A stretch of 64,000 nucleotides of DNA from Mesorhizobium sp. Z1-4 (lineage in GTDB: Bacteria > Pseudomonadota > Alphaproteobacteria > Rhizobiales > Rhizobiaceae). Below are positions 9,970 through 18,522 of this stretch, piece by piece. Position 1 is the stretch's first letter; each line of letters starts with the position of its first letter. Location of the stretch: contig NZ_RCIO01000008.1 in assembly GCF_004000235.1 (NCBI RefSeq), positions 42,544 through 106,543 of the forward strand. The letters are read 5' to 3'. The notes under the pieces were generated by a model that saw only the letters and a list, made by a program, of their open reading frames with translations, had not been told where the DNA came from and ran no database searches. The position numbers were made by a program, and so were the translations under genes.

Positions 9970-10275
9970 TTAAAGCGGCTCCTCGAAAGACACGCGACGT
10001 CCGCGTTCGCCATCCTTCGCCGGCACGATCACGACCCCGACACATACGGTACGGCCACCGCGATTTTCCGCGCTGACGCTAGCCAGCGTGCCACCGTATT
10101 TCGCGGCCTGCTGTTGGCCGACCGCGCTGCAGCTGCTTTGGACCGTCACAATGGGGATGCCGTTCTCCGGCACGGCAGGCGTGACCTGCACAACGCCGGC
10201 AGCCGCGGCAGCGGGAGCCAGGGGCACAGATGCGGCAAACAAGGCGGCCGCCAGCCATTTGGTGTACGTTTTCAT
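9970..10275 (-). CDS. Small secreted protein, candidate FeuN-like modulator
   Basis: 101 residues with a clear signal peptide (MKTYTKWLAAALFAASVPLAPAAAAA is split at about 26). The mature part is a small soluble periplasmic domain with two cysteines (QSSCSAVGQ, RTVCVGVV), possibly forming a disulphide. It is immediately upstream of feuP on the same strand. In Sinorhizobium a small periplasmic protein, FeuN, encoded beside feuPQ restrains FeuQ signalling. This gene matches in place, size and export, but homology was not tested. Confidence 0.6.
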   Translation of the reverse strand: MKTYTKWLAAALFAASVPLAPAAAAAGVVQVTPAVPENGIPIVTVQSSCSAVGQQQAAKYGGTLASVSAENRGGRTVCVGVVIVPAKDGERGRRVSFEEPL

Positions 10276-10299
10276 GCTGCCTGTTTAACCGATCGGGCC

Positions 10300-10328
10300 T
10301 GAACGTGAAATGAACGAAAGAAGTTCAT
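10300..10328. promoter_or_regulatory. 11-bp-period direct repeat upstream of FeuN-like gene, candidate FeuP site
   Basis: TGAACG occurs at 10300 and again at 10311, an exact 11-bp period typical of OmpR-family dimer sites. The second copy is also the left arm of an inverted repeat ATGAAC-7-GTTCAT (10310-10328). It lies 25-55 bases upstream of the FeuN-like ATG, where an activator or autoregulator would bind. Confidence 0.4.
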
Positions 10329-10355
10329 TATGACAGCCGGCGGCGTAACAACGCG

Positions 10356-10778
10356 CTAGCGGGGAAGACGTCCCAGGAGTGCCGCCCAAAGCGTTCCCCA
10401 GCCGGTGAATGCCTTTTGGCCTCGTTCAGCCAATGCGTAATGGTTCGGCCGCAATTCGTCGAACAGTTCGCGGGTCAACCGCCAGTCCGACTGGTCATCG
10501 AACAGCCCCTGGCCGAAGGTGAATTTCTGAGTATGTCTAGGCTTGTGCCAAACAGAGCTTCCACAGTCTCCGCAGAAGCCGCGTGAAGCGATTTTGGATG
10601 ACTTCCACTCGATCACTGTGCCTGTAATCGATACGACTTCCTCGCAGACCACACCCATCCAAATACCGCCGCACCAGCGGCGGCACATTTCACAGTGACA
10701 AGCGCCGTAAGTCGAAGGTGCAATAACCTTGAATGTAACGGATCCGCAAGCACAACTGCCGGTCTTCTCTGCATACAT
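10356..10778 (-). CDS. GFA/CENP-V family zinc-binding protein
   Basis: 140 residues with the cysteine pattern of glutathione-dependent formaldehyde-activating (GFA) proteins: CACGSV near the start, CHCEMCRRW at about 28-36 and CGDCGSSVWHK at about 74-84. These cysteines bind two zinc ions in a CENP-V fold. Such proteins are often annotated as S-(hydroxymethyl)glutathione synthase, but the enzymatic claim is weak for most members. It lies between the FeuN-like gene and the GTA cluster, on the same strand. Confidence 0.88.
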   Translation of the reverse strand: MYAEKTGSCACGSVTFKVIAPSTYGACHCEMCRRWCGGIWMGVVCEEVVSITGTVIEWKSSKIASRGFCGDCGSSVWHKPRHTQKFTFGQGLFDDQSDWRLTRELFDELRPNHYALAERGQKAFTGWGTLWAALLGRLPR

Positions 10779-10850
10779 TTATCCACCTCGCAATATCGGC
10801 GATCAGGTATACTGAGATCGCCGATCGCTCAAGGTAAGATAACAGACCTT

Positions 10851-11057
10851 CTACGCAATGCGGCTCATTGCGCCAACGCGCCCGAAAATTGCGACGATAC
10901 CGGAAATTGCGGTCACTCCCTGCAGCACGGTCTCCGTTAATGCCGCATTGTCGAGGCCAGCGACCGGAATGCCGAAAATCGCCGCTACTGCGCTGCCGAC
11001 AGTCACAACAGAGGCCCAGATCGTGCGCGAAAGATACCAAGGTTTGATGCTATCCAC
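10851..11057 (-). CDS. Holin-like small membrane protein at the GTA 3' end
   Basis: 68 residues from a GTG start with an AAAGGA ribosome site 8 bases upstream. Two predicted membrane segments (TIWASVVTVGSAVAAIFGIP and TVLQGVTAISGIVAIFG) are joined by a short loop and end in a basic tail. It follows the last GTA tail gene by 19 bases on the same strand. Small two-helix proteins of this type with a WY-S-TIW start are common next to phage tail genes and are thought to be holins. In Rhodobacter the GTA lysis genes are elsewhere, so a holin here is notable but unproven. Confidence 0.6.
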   Translation of the reverse strand: MDSIKPWYLSRTIWASVVTVGSAVAAIFGIPVAGLDNAALTETVLQGVTAISGIVAIFGRVGAMSRIA

Positions 11058-11076
11058 GGAACGTCCTTTCAGATGG

Positions 11077-14000
11077 TCAGGAGTAGTCGAAAACAGAGAC
11101 TGCGGGGTCGCCAGGACCGATTGTGCCGCTCAGCTGCTGCACGGTCAGTTCGATCTCAGCTGGCGGCGACCCGAAATCGGCGGCGATTTCGGCCGCTGAA
11201 TAGGTCCATGCGGGAGACGTTACTGCGACTGTTCTGACGGCCGATCCGCCCGGAGCGGCAACCGAAATCAGGTAGGACTCATCATCCTCCGAAAGCGGCA
11301 GGGCGCCGGTCCATGAGGTGTCTGCGGCTAGCCGGTCGCGTCTCACCCAGGTGAATTCGGCATCTCCACCTGAGCCAATCTGCATATCGAGATGTACCGG
11401 CGAAAGCGGCGTCAGCGCGCGTGTCCCGCCAGCAAGCGTGGCATTCGCGAAAGCCGGTCCGGCAAAATCGGAGCCCAGCGGCCCGACCTGCCAGTTAAGC
11501 GTGAGCCCGACCTCGGCGGCGTTCAGCCCCGCCGCGCCCACGGCGGTATCCAGCAGCACGAAATGCGCTCCCGCGTCCGCGCCTGACTTCAAAGCCGCGC
11601 CACTGCCCCGCTGGCCGCGCAGCAGCCGGGTCAGCCGCCATTGCGAAGGGCCGATCTCTTCGGCGTTCGCAAATTGAAGCACCTCCCACGCACCACTGTT
11701 CGATTGTACCGCCGCCGCATTCGCTCCGTTGAGCAGATTCGGATCGGCGGTGCTGGAAAGTTCGCCAGAATAGAGCGTCACATCGAGAACACTCGCATCG
11801 TCGTACCGGCCCTCAAACCCGCCAGCAAGCGGCGCATCGAGCACTCCGATCGTCGCCTCGCGGGAGAAAAGCCCACGGCGTTCGAAGCCGCTCTCTCCCG
11901 GCGACACATAGGCTGCGTGTGCGATCCAGGGCGAAGCACGCAGTGCAAGCCTTAACGCGTTGCGCGGTTCCGCGTAGCCAGGCAAAAGCGGCAGGTCGAG
12001 AAACACCGCGAGCGGCGGCCCGGCGCGCGGAACCTTGTTTTTCGCCTGCCCGACGACCTGCGCTCGCCAAGGCGCTGGCGCTACGGGGCGCAACCGCCGC
12101 GCACTGATCTGGCGCGTCAGCCCGGCCTCGCAATTCGTGACCAGATAATCGGTGGCCGCCGATCCCTGCTCCAGCCGCACGACTGCGCCGGCACCGACAT
12201 CGATACGCGATTGCGGCAGCGCGAAACGCACCTCCTCGCGTCCCATCCATTTGCGGCGGGTTCGATCGGCCAGCAGGCTTTCGGCCTGCGCCGGGTCCAA
12301 CGCGCCGGGGAAACTCTGATAATCCTGCCCGTCATGCGGCGCATCGGGGTGCAGGCGCCGAGCTGTGGCCGACTGATAGTCCTGCATCGGATCGGCAAAG
12401 ACGAGAACAGATTCGGACGGAAATTCGTGATCCGGCAGCCGGGTCTTGCTGATCACCGGCTCGCCGTCCCCGATCACAAGTTCCGATAACGCGCTTACCG
12501 CGGCGGGGCGCACGTCGTCGCTGGTGACCACAAGACCAACCTCGCCGGCAGCGAAAGACAGACCGAACAGGTCCGCCAGCGGCTCGAGCGCACTCCTGGC
12601 AGTGGTCGGGTCGGAAACGATGTAACCCGTCACCGAACCGGACACGCCGGCCGCACTCACAGTACCGGCGCCGAAATCTTCCATGACGGCGGCAATCAGG
12701 TCCGAAACGGCGACGCCATTCAGGCGGCCGTTCAGCCAATGGCCGAGCAGCCAGTTGTCGCCGTCGCTCCAAAGATCGCGCCGCAGCGGAAATGCCGGAA
12801 ATGGCCGTGCGTCCCACGCCCACAGATAGATGCGCGAGGCGTCCAGCATGCGCCCGCCATAGACCTCGGAAACCGGGTTCTGGTCCGCGTCGAAATCGGC
12901 AGCAACGCCGTCCCAACGGTCGAGATGGGCCTGGATCAGGCTTTGCGAGGCGATGTCCGACCGCGCGCCGTTCGAAAAATGCGGCGATGCGCTTTCGGCC
13001 GACTTCGGATCGGGAAATACATTCGGCCGGTTCGGCCCCTTGTCCACCGCCGGCCCGCCAAGTTCGGTCAGCCATATCGGTTTGGAACGAGGCACCCAGG
13101 CGGTCGGGCTCCCCGCCTCCACGCCGCCGGGCCGGTCGTAGTGGTGGTTGTTCCACCAGTTCACCAGATCCTTGTAGCGGTAAACCCAAGGCTTGGCGTA
13201 GGCGCCGTCCGAAATCGGCGAGCGCGTACGAGCCAGCCGATCGGCATCCGAAGCGTAGTACCAATCGTACCCCTCGCCGGCAGCGATAGCCTCGCGCAGC
13301 TTCGCAACGTCGTAGGGTCCGGCATAGCCGTCGGGGCTGCCTGCGCCATGGTCTTCGTCGCGCCAGTCGGCCAGCGGGAAATAGCAGTCGATGCCCACCG
13401 CATCGATGTCGGCATGCGACCAGAGCTGGTCGAGATGGAACAGCACATCCCCTGTGCCGTCGCCCGGCTGGTGTCCGAAATATTCCGACCAGTCGGCACC
13501 ATAGCTGATCTTGGTGCCGCCTCCGACAATGCCGCGCACGTCGGAAGCCAAGCCGCAAAGCTGCTCCACGAACGGAAAAGCGCCCAGGCCATCGCGCAGC
13601 GCCGTCAGTCCGCGCAGCTCGGAACCAAGGAGAAAAGCGTCGACGCCACCCGCCGCTGCCGCCAGCTTCGCGTAGTGGAGGATGAGGCGCCGATAGCCCC
13701 AGTCGCTTGCCGACCCGGAAAAGGCAATGGTGTCGCCGGCGGCGCTGAAATGCGCGGGCACAGCCGACCCGCAAAAGGTGTCGACCTGGCTCCGGGCGCT
13801 GGCGGTCTTGTCTGCGCTTCCGGAAACACCAGGTGCCGGCGAGCAGGTGATGCGGCCCCGCCAGGGATAGGCCGGCTGACCGCTTCCGCCTGTGTAGGGA
13901 TCGGTCAACGCGTTGCCGGCCGGCACATCCATCATCACGAAGGGGTAGAGCGTGACCTTGATGCCCCGCGCCTTGATCTCGGAAATCGCGTCCATCACGC

Positions 14001-14985
14001 TACGGTCGGTCGGCGTGCCGCCATAAGCCGCGCCGCCCTGATGCTGCGAAACCGCCAGCGCGCTCGCGCGATCGAGCCCAGAAACCAACCAGGACTGTGA
14101 AATACCGGCCGGATTGGTCTGCGTGACCTTCGGGCGTACGGTACAGCTGCCGGCCCGTAGATCATCGCCAAACCAGGTCACCACAAGTGCGATATGTTCG
14201 AGGTTCGGACAAAGCACCTGCAATTCGTCCAGCGCGGCCACGATGTCGCTAGAGGCGTGCAACACGTTGCGGTTTTCGGGCACGACCTCGCCCGGTGAGA
14301 GCGTCCGCGTCACCACGGCCGGCGACAGGCCGTATTCCGTCGAGCCGGGTATCAGCGTCACTGCCTTCACCCGCTCGCTCAGTCCGCCAACGGGGCGCAT
14401 AACCTCGAACTGAAACTGCGGGATACGGTTGCCATAGGTTTCAAGCGGCAGCCGCTCGAACACCACATAGGCCGTATCGCGATAGGCAGGCGTGTTGCCC
14501 GCGCCTTGCTTGGCCTCGATCAGAGGATCGGCCGGCTGCGTGCCCGAGCCCTGGTACATGCGCATCTCGACAGCGGCGAGATCGAGCTCAAGCCCGTCGG
14601 CCCAGACCCGCCGCACGCCTGCCACTTCGCCCTCGCACAGCGCGAACGCCACATTGGCGAAATAGGTGTAGGTGGTCGTGCGCGGCCCGCCGCCTTTCGA
14701 ACCCTGCCGCTCGGTCTGGCTCTGCTCCTCGAAGCGAGTCGCCCAGATCATCGTGCCACCGATTCGCGCCGTGCCGTAAACGCGCGGCAGCGATGCGCCC
14801 TCCTCCGCGGAATACGGCCTTGCGCCGCTCAGGCGCGGCCCTTCGACATGCCGCGTGCTGTTGATCAGGGCGCGGTCGATCGCATAACCGGCAAGCGCGC
14901 CGACGGCCGTGCCGATAGCCGCACCTGTCGAACCTAGTGCGCCGCCGATCAGCCCGCCGACTGCCTGTAGAAGTATCGTCGCCAT
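11077..14985 (-). CDS. GTA host-specificity/tail megatron protein (RcGTA g15 type)
   Basis: 1302 residues, the size of RcGTA g15. A hydrophobic glycine-rich N-terminus (GGLIGGALGSTGAAIGTAVGAL) is followed by a phage-tail-3-like domain and a TIM-barrel glycosidase-like domain (WLTELGGPAVDKGPN, GSELRGLTALRDG). The C-terminal half is a beta-rich receptor/baseplate region. It forms the tail tip that contacts the recipient cell and may cut cell-wall material. It is the last large gene of the operon, 1 base from the NlpC/P60 gene. Confidence 0.93.
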   Translation of the reverse strand: MATILLQAVGGLIGGALGSTGAAIGTAVGALAGYAIDRALINSTRHVEGPRLSGARPYSAEEGASLPRVYGTARIGGTMIWATRFEEQSQTERQGSKGGGPRTTTYTYFANVAFALCEGEVAGVRRVWADGLELDLAAVEMRMYQGSGTQPADPLIEAKQGAGNTPAYRDTAYVVFERLPLETYGNRIPQFQFEVMRPVGGLSERVKAVTLIPGSTEYGLSPAVVTRTLSPGEVVPENRNVLHASSDIVAALDELQVLCPNLEHIALVVTWFGDDLRAGSCTVRPKVTQTNPAGISQSWLVSGLDRASALAVSQHQGGAAYGGTPTDRSVMDAISEIKARGIKVTLYPFVMMDVPAGNALTDPYTGGSGQPAYPWRGRITCSPAPGVSGSADKTASARSQVDTFCGSAVPAHFSAAGDTIAFSGSASDWGYRRLILHYAKLAAAAGGVDAFLLGSELRGLTALRDGLGAFPFVEQLCGLASDVRGIVGGGTKISYGADWSEYFGHQPGDGTGDVLFHLDQLWSHADIDAVGIDCYFPLADWRDEDHGAGSPDGYAGPYDVAKLREAIAAGEGYDWYYASDADRLARTRSPISDGAYAKPWVYRYKDLVNWWNNHHYDRPGGVEAGSPTAWVPRSKPIWLTELGGPAVDKGPNRPNVFPDPKSAESASPHFSNGARSDIASQSLIQAHLDRWDGVAADFDADQNPVSEVYGGRMLDASRIYLWAWDARPFPAFPLRRDLWSDGDNWLLGHWLNGRLNGVAVSDLIAAVMEDFGAGTVSAAGVSGSVTGYIVSDPTTARSALEPLADLFGLSFAAGEVGLVVTSDDVRPAAVSALSELVIGDGEPVISKTRLPDHEFPSESVLVFADPMQDYQSATARRLHPDAPHDGQDYQSFPGALDPAQAESLLADRTRRKWMGREEVRFALPQSRIDVGAGAVVRLEQGSAATDYLVTNCEAGLTRQISARRLRPVAPAPWRAQVVGQAKNKVPRAGPPLAVFLDLPLLPGYAEPRNALRLALRASPWIAHAAYVSPGESGFERRGLFSREATIGVLDAPLAGGFEGRYDDASVLDVTLYSGELSSTADPNLLNGANAAAVQSNSGAWEVLQFANAEEIGPSQWRLTRLLRGQRGSGAALKSGADAGAHFVLLDTAVGAAGLNAAEVGLTLNWQVGPLGSDFAGPAFANATLAGGTRALTPLSPVHLDMQIGSGGDAEFTWVRRDRLAADTSWTGALPLSEDDESYLISVAAPGGSAVRTVAVTSPAWTYSAAEIAADFGSPPAEIELTVQQLSGTIGPGDPAVSVFDYS

Positions 14986-14986
14986 A

Positions 14987-15460
14987 TTATCGCTTGCTGG
15001 TTGAACCGCCTGCGGCGGGAAACGCGAACAGGCCTGCGATGCGTCGGCGCCATTGCGGCACCAGCGGCGAGATCATCACCGCATGTCCCTGATAGGCGTG
15101 GATCAGCCGCTTCTCGTCGAGGGCTATGCCGGCATGCTTAGCTGCCATGTGCGGTCGCCAGCGAAAGAGCAGCACATGGCCACGGCGCGGCTCGAGGCCA
15201 GCCGTTGCAAGCATGTGCTTCGTCGCGGCGGCGAAAAGCGGATCCTCCCTCGATGTCTCTGCCCAGTCGGGCGCATAAGGTCCGGCGCTTTCCGGCTCGT
15301 CGCCCAGCAGCGCCCGCCAGACGCCGCGCACAAGGCCGAGGCAATCGCAGCCGACACCCAGCCTGCTCGCCTGATGGCGATAGGGCGTACCGACCCAGCG
15401 CAGCGCCTCGGCAACCACCAGATCAGGATCGGCCGCAGCGGTCATCTCGCGCATGTTCAT
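14987..15460 (-). CDS. NlpC/P60 family peptidase of GTA tail (g14 type)
   Basis: 157 residues of the NlpC/P60 cysteine peptidase fold, with the nucleophile region VGCDCLGLVRGV, a histidine in AAKHAGIALD and a third polar residue near HAYQGHAV. In RcGTA g14 is a tail-tip peptidase that helps cross the recipient cell wall. The start overlaps the stop of the DUF2163 gene by 4 bases. Confidence 0.93.
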   Translation of the reverse strand: MNMREMTAAADPDLVVAEALRWVGTPYRHQASRLGVGCDCLGLVRGVWRALLGDEPESAGPYAPDWAETSREDPLFAAATKHMLATAGLEPRRGHVLLFRWRPHMAAKHAGIALDEKRLIHAYQGHAVMISPLVPQWRRRIAGLFAFPAAGGSTSKR

Positions 15461-16320
15461 GGAACCAGCGGTCCGCCGTCGAACTCGCCGTCTGACGTGA
15501 CATAGGCGTAGGCGGAATCATTGCCCGGCAGATGCGGGAAGCCGCGAAAATTGAGACTGTTGCCGAACTTCGATTTGCAGGTCGCGAAGCGCTTGTCGCA
15601 GCCGGCCACGATTGTAAACTGATCGCCAGGCGCCGGCAGCACCGAAGCCGCTTGCCAGATGATCAGTATCGTACCTGCCGCATCGTGCCTGAAGTCGACC
15701 ACCCGCTCGGTCTGGCCGGTCCGTGCCCCGGTCATCCAGGTAAGAACGCCATTGGCGAACCAGCCCTGCGCGAAGGATTCGATCCCGGTCACCACCAGCG
15801 TGTCGGTGCCCGACAGTGATACCACTTCGCCCTGCGACAGGCCGAGGTTCACACCGCAGCGTTCGTCGCCCAGCTCCGCGGAGCAGTGGCGATGGATGTA
15901 GCGCCCGCGCACGAAGTCGAGCGCCCGCCCCGGCCCTTCGAGTTCGGCGACAAAGCGGCCGTCTGACCGCGTGATACGGGCAATGGTTGCGCGCCCGATC
16001 GCAGAAAATTGCGCAGGCGCGTTCCAGTTGACGATCAGCGTTTCGACCACGGCCCCGTCGTAGAGCCCATCGGAGATATCCGTCTCGGTGATCTTGTCGG
16101 AGGACAACGCGCCGTCGACTTCCGCGCTGTCGATGCCGAGCCCAAGCGCGCTGCGCGCCTCGCTGGCGGAGAACCCGGCCTCTGGTTCAAATAAGGTGCC
16201 GTCCACGGTCAGCGGGCGGTCATGGTCGGTGAAGCCCAGCACCGTGCCGTCGCGCCGCGTCAGCCGCCAGCAGTAGCACAGCGTCGTCGCCGTGCCGGCC
16301 AGATGGTTCTCGAACGTCAC
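15457..16320 (-). CDS. GTA tail protein, DUF2163 / BR0599 family (g13 type)
   Basis: 287 residues. The start LAGTATTLCYCWRLTRRDG and the C-terminal CDKRFATCKSKFGNSLNFRG region with conserved cysteines are typical of DUF2163/phage BR0599 proteins, the hub component of RcGTA-type tails. The cysteines may bind an iron-sulphur cluster at the tail tip (known for related hub proteins; inferred here). It lies 4 bases after g12 and overlaps g14. Confidence 0.92.
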   Translation of the reverse strand: MTFENHLAGTATTLCYCWRLTRRDGTVLGFTDHDRPLTVDGTLFEPEAGFSASEARSALGLGIDSAEVDGALSSDKITETDISDGLYDGAVVETLIVNWNAPAQFSAIGRATIARITRSDGRFVAELEGPGRALDFVRGRYIHRHCSAELGDERCGVNLGLSQGEVVSLSGTDTLVVTGIESFAQGWFANGVLTWMTGARTGQTERVVDFRHDAAGTILIIWQAASVLPAPGDQFTIVAGCDKRFATCKSKFGNSLNFRGFPHLPGNDSAYAYVTSDGEFDGGPLVP

Positions 16321-16324
16321 AGCC

Positions 16325-16975
16325 TCAGCCCGCTATCTCGACAAGTGGAATTGTGGGTATCTGCCCGGCTTCGAAGGCCGTCAGGCTCACCGAAAGGTGC
16401 TCGACATCGAAGCGCACCGGAACATCGAACTCGAAGCCCGCCGTCACGAGCGCGCTGACCGCCGGTTCCTTGCCGGCACCGAATGTGACCAGCCCGGTTG
16501 TGGCATCGACCGTGAAGTCGTCGCCCTCGGTCTTCTCGGCACCGCCGACTGCGACGCGTACCGAGCCGGCCACCGGCTTGGTGATCAGCCGCACATAGGC
16601 GTCCGCGCCCGACCCATAAGTCTTGGCGAGCGCAAATTCAGCGTTCGAACCGTCGCCGGTGCCGATAGCCTGGTCGGTCGGCGAGATCGCAACCGCCGGC
16701 GGCACGGATTTACGGTCGAAAGGGTCGCGAAAACGGAAGCCATGCAAACTGCCGCGCCGCGCCTCGAAGAACGCTGTCAGTTCGTAAAGGTCGTCGAGCG
16801 ACCGAATGCCGGTACCGGCATCGTAACGCCGCCGTGAAGCCTCCAGCCGCGCGTTACGCTTTTCAGCACCCGAGGTGAGCTGGACGATTTCGATGCGCCG
16901 CTCTGGCCCGCCGGTCGCACCAAAGGAGATGGCGGTCGGGAAAAGCACGTCGTGAAAGCTCGAAAGGTCAGGCAT
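16325..16975 (-). CDS. GTA distal tail protein, DUF2460 / TIGR02217 family (g12 type)
   Basis: 216 residues from the ATG at 16975 (MPDLSSFHDVLFP); a longer reading to 17746 only borrows sequence from the overlapping tape-measure region and is rejected. The conserved ATGGPERRIEIVQLTSGAEKR and FFEARRGSLHGFRFRDP segments identify the DUF2460 family, the distal tail ring connecting tube and hub. It starts 2 bases after the tape-measure stop. Confidence 0.93.
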   Translation of the reverse strand: MPDLSSFHDVLFPTAISFGATGGPERRIEIVQLTSGAEKRNARLEASRRRYDAGTGIRSLDDLYELTAFFEARRGSLHGFRFRDPFDRKSVPPAVAISPTDQAIGTGDGSNAEFALAKTYGSGADAYVRLITKPVAGSVRVAVGGAEKTEGDDFTVDATTGLVTFGAGKEPAVSALVTAGFEFDVPVRFDVEHLSVSLTAFEAGQIPTIPLVEIAG

Positions 16976-16977
16976 CT

Positions 16978-17532
16978 CTATAGCCCCCGCGACCCGCGGC
17001 CGACCGCTCGCGCCAGCATCGCAGACACCTGCGCTTCGGACTTGCGGAACGAGCCTACATCTGGTGTCGAAACGTTGAAGACGACCGTCACCGGCTTGCC
17101 GCCACCGCCAGCCGAAACGCCGAGCCGCCCGTCGGCGGAGCGCTGCAGAGGCAATATCGCTTCCGCCCCTGCTTCGCCCATCAGGCCTGCGCCGCCGCCG
17201 AGCGGGAAGTAGGTGGGCGTGTTCACCACGCCGCCCGAGGCGAACGGCACAACGCCGCCTTTCGCGAAGCCGGGGATACCCCCAAAAAACGACGAGAAAA
17301 ACGAACCGGCCAGCGATTGCAGCGGCTGCAGCCCTTTGTTCAGCGCCATGCCGGCCAGGTTGAGCGCGATGCGCCGCAGCACGTCGTCGAGCGACTTGCC
17401 GCTCACTGCCGCCGTCTTCAGCGCACCCGTCAGCTGCGCGCCGAAGCTCGCTGACAGATCCTTGAGCAGGATCAGTTCGTCGCGGAACGATGTGGTATCG
17501 GCAACCACGTCGACCTTCATTTCTTCTGCCAT
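16978..17532 (-). CDS. GTA tail tape-measure protein (g11 type)
   Basis: 184 residues. A short helical N-terminal half (FRDELILLKDLSASFGAQLT) and a hydrophobic central segment (LAGSFFSSFFGGIPGFAKGG) precede the tape-measure C-terminal signature GLMGEAGAEAILPLQRSADG. The small size fits the very short tails of RcGTA-like particles, where this protein sets tail length and is ejected ahead of DNA. It begins next to the chaperone gene stop. Confidence 0.9.
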   Translation of the reverse strand: MAEEMKVDVVADTTSFRDELILLKDLSASFGAQLTGALKTAAVSGKSLDDVLRRIALNLAGMALNKGLQPLQSLAGSFFSSFFGGIPGFAKGGVVPFASGGVVNTPTYFPLGGGAGLMGEAGAEAILPLQRSADGRLGVSAGGGGKPVTVVFNVSTPDVGSFRKSEAQVSAMLARAVGRGSRGL

Positions 17533-17733
17533 TTAGTCCGCCTTTCGGTCGGGGAACCGGTTCATCAGTTCGGCCAGCGCGCTGCGCTCCGGTGCTGCCA
17601 CCTGCACCGCATATGCCGACATCGCCGCCGCCAGTTCGCGCGGCGTCATGGCCCAGAAGGCCTGCGGCGAAAGCTTCAGCCGACCAAGGCCGAACGCCAT
17701 CACTTCGTCCCAGGGAAACGGCTTGCCGTTCAC
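17533..17733 (-). CDS. Tail assembly chaperone-like protein (g10.1, rcc01693 type)
   Basis: 66 residues resembling the small rcc01693-type proteins of GTA clusters (PFPWDEVMAFGLGRLKLSPQAFWAMTP). It lies between the g10-type gene and the tape-measure gene, where phages encode tail assembly chaperones, often as a frameshift pair. Here the two are separate genes overlapping by 4 bases (ATGA at 17730-17733). Confidence 0.85.
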   Translation of the reverse strand: MNGKPFPWDEVMAFGLGRLKLSPQAFWAMTPRELAAAMSAYAVQVAAPERSALAELMNRFPDRKAD

Positions 17734-18068
17734 TCGGTCGCCACACCCTGCGCTGGCGCGCCGAATGTCTGCGTCAGAAGGTCGGCCACGATGCGCGCGA
17801 AACCCGCCGCACCGTTTTCACATTGCATGGCGCGAACATCTTCGTCGCCGACGTCTTCGCCGGCACCTCTGAGCCCCGCCGCGATGATCCTGGTAAGGTC
17901 ATGCGCAGTGAAACGGCCTGCGGAAAAGCGCTCCACGAGCGCGTTGAGATCGGCAGCGGCAAAGGCAGCCTCCAGTTCGGCCAGTGCGCCCAGCGTCAGG
18001 CAAAGCCGCCGCTCGCGCCCATCCAGAATCGCGGCCACCTCGCCACGGCGTCGGTTGACCGCCATCAC
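17730..18068 (-). CDS. GTA gp10-family protein (DUF3356)
   Basis: 112 residues beginning VNRRRGEVAAILDGRERRL, the pattern of the gene-transfer-agent DUF3356 family (GTA g10), thought to be a tail assembly chaperone. The start overlaps the major tail gene stop by 4 bases and its end overlaps the next gene by 4, so the three are tightly coupled. Confidence 0.88.
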   Translation of the reverse strand: MMAVNRRRGEVAAILDGRERRLCLTLGALAELEAAFAAADLNALVERFSAGRFTAHDLTRIIAAGLRGAGEDVGDEDVRAMQCENGAAGFARIVADLLTQTFGAPAQGVATE

Positions 18069-18478
18069 ATGGCACCGAAGGTCAGCGCGCCCGCCGATTC
18101 CAGAGCCAGCTCGAACGCAACTTCACCGTCGTGATTGCCGGAATATTCGAGCGCGGTGATCTGGAACGGTCCTTCCACCGTGCCGAAATCGGGAATGACG
18201 AGCTGCCAGTCGATGATCTCGCCATCGAAAAATGCCGTGCGCATACGCGCGTCCGACGCCGCATCCTTGAAGATGCCTGAGCCGCCCAGCGAAGCGCGCT
18301 GCATGCCGCTGCCGGCTAGCAGTTCGCGCCATCGACCGACCGAGTCGGCGTCGGTTACGTCCACCGTCTCGCTGTTGAAAGCGAGCCGCTTCGTGCGCAG
18401 CCCGGCCACGGTCACGAAACTGCCCAACCCGTCCTCATCGAGCTTGATGAGCACGTCTTTGCCCTTCTGCGCTGTCAC
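18065..18478 (-). CDS. Major tail tube protein, TP901-1 family (g9 type)
   Basis: 137 residues. The features KGKDVLIKLDEDG, LRTKRLAFNSETVDVTDADS and ALEYSGNHDGEVAFELALESAG are typical of TP901-1-type major tail proteins, which stack as rings to form the tail tube. It is preceded by a 44-base gap after the DUF3168 gene, one of the few spaces in the operon, which may allow separate expression of this abundant protein. Confidence 0.93.
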   Translation of the reverse strand: MTAQKGKDVLIKLDEDGLGSFVTVAGLRTKRLAFNSETVDVTDADSVGRWRELLAGSGMQRASLGGSGIFKDAASDARMRTAFFDGEIIDWQLVIPDFGTVEGPFQITALEYSGNHDGEVAFELALESAGALTFGAM

Positions 18479-18522
18479 GCGGGCCTCCTGTCTTTTCTGG
18501 TGATGTCGCTAAATTGCGCGTG

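Noticed and set aside
12332..13774. 480-codon minus-strand frame inside the g15-type gene
   Set aside because: Same strand but a different frame from g15; arginine-rich composition typical of a shifted GC-rich reading.
16325..17746. 473-residue version of the DUF2460 protein
   Set aside because: Its first 257 residues lie out of frame over the tape-measure and chaperone genes; the 216-residue form starts 2 bases after the tape-measure stop.
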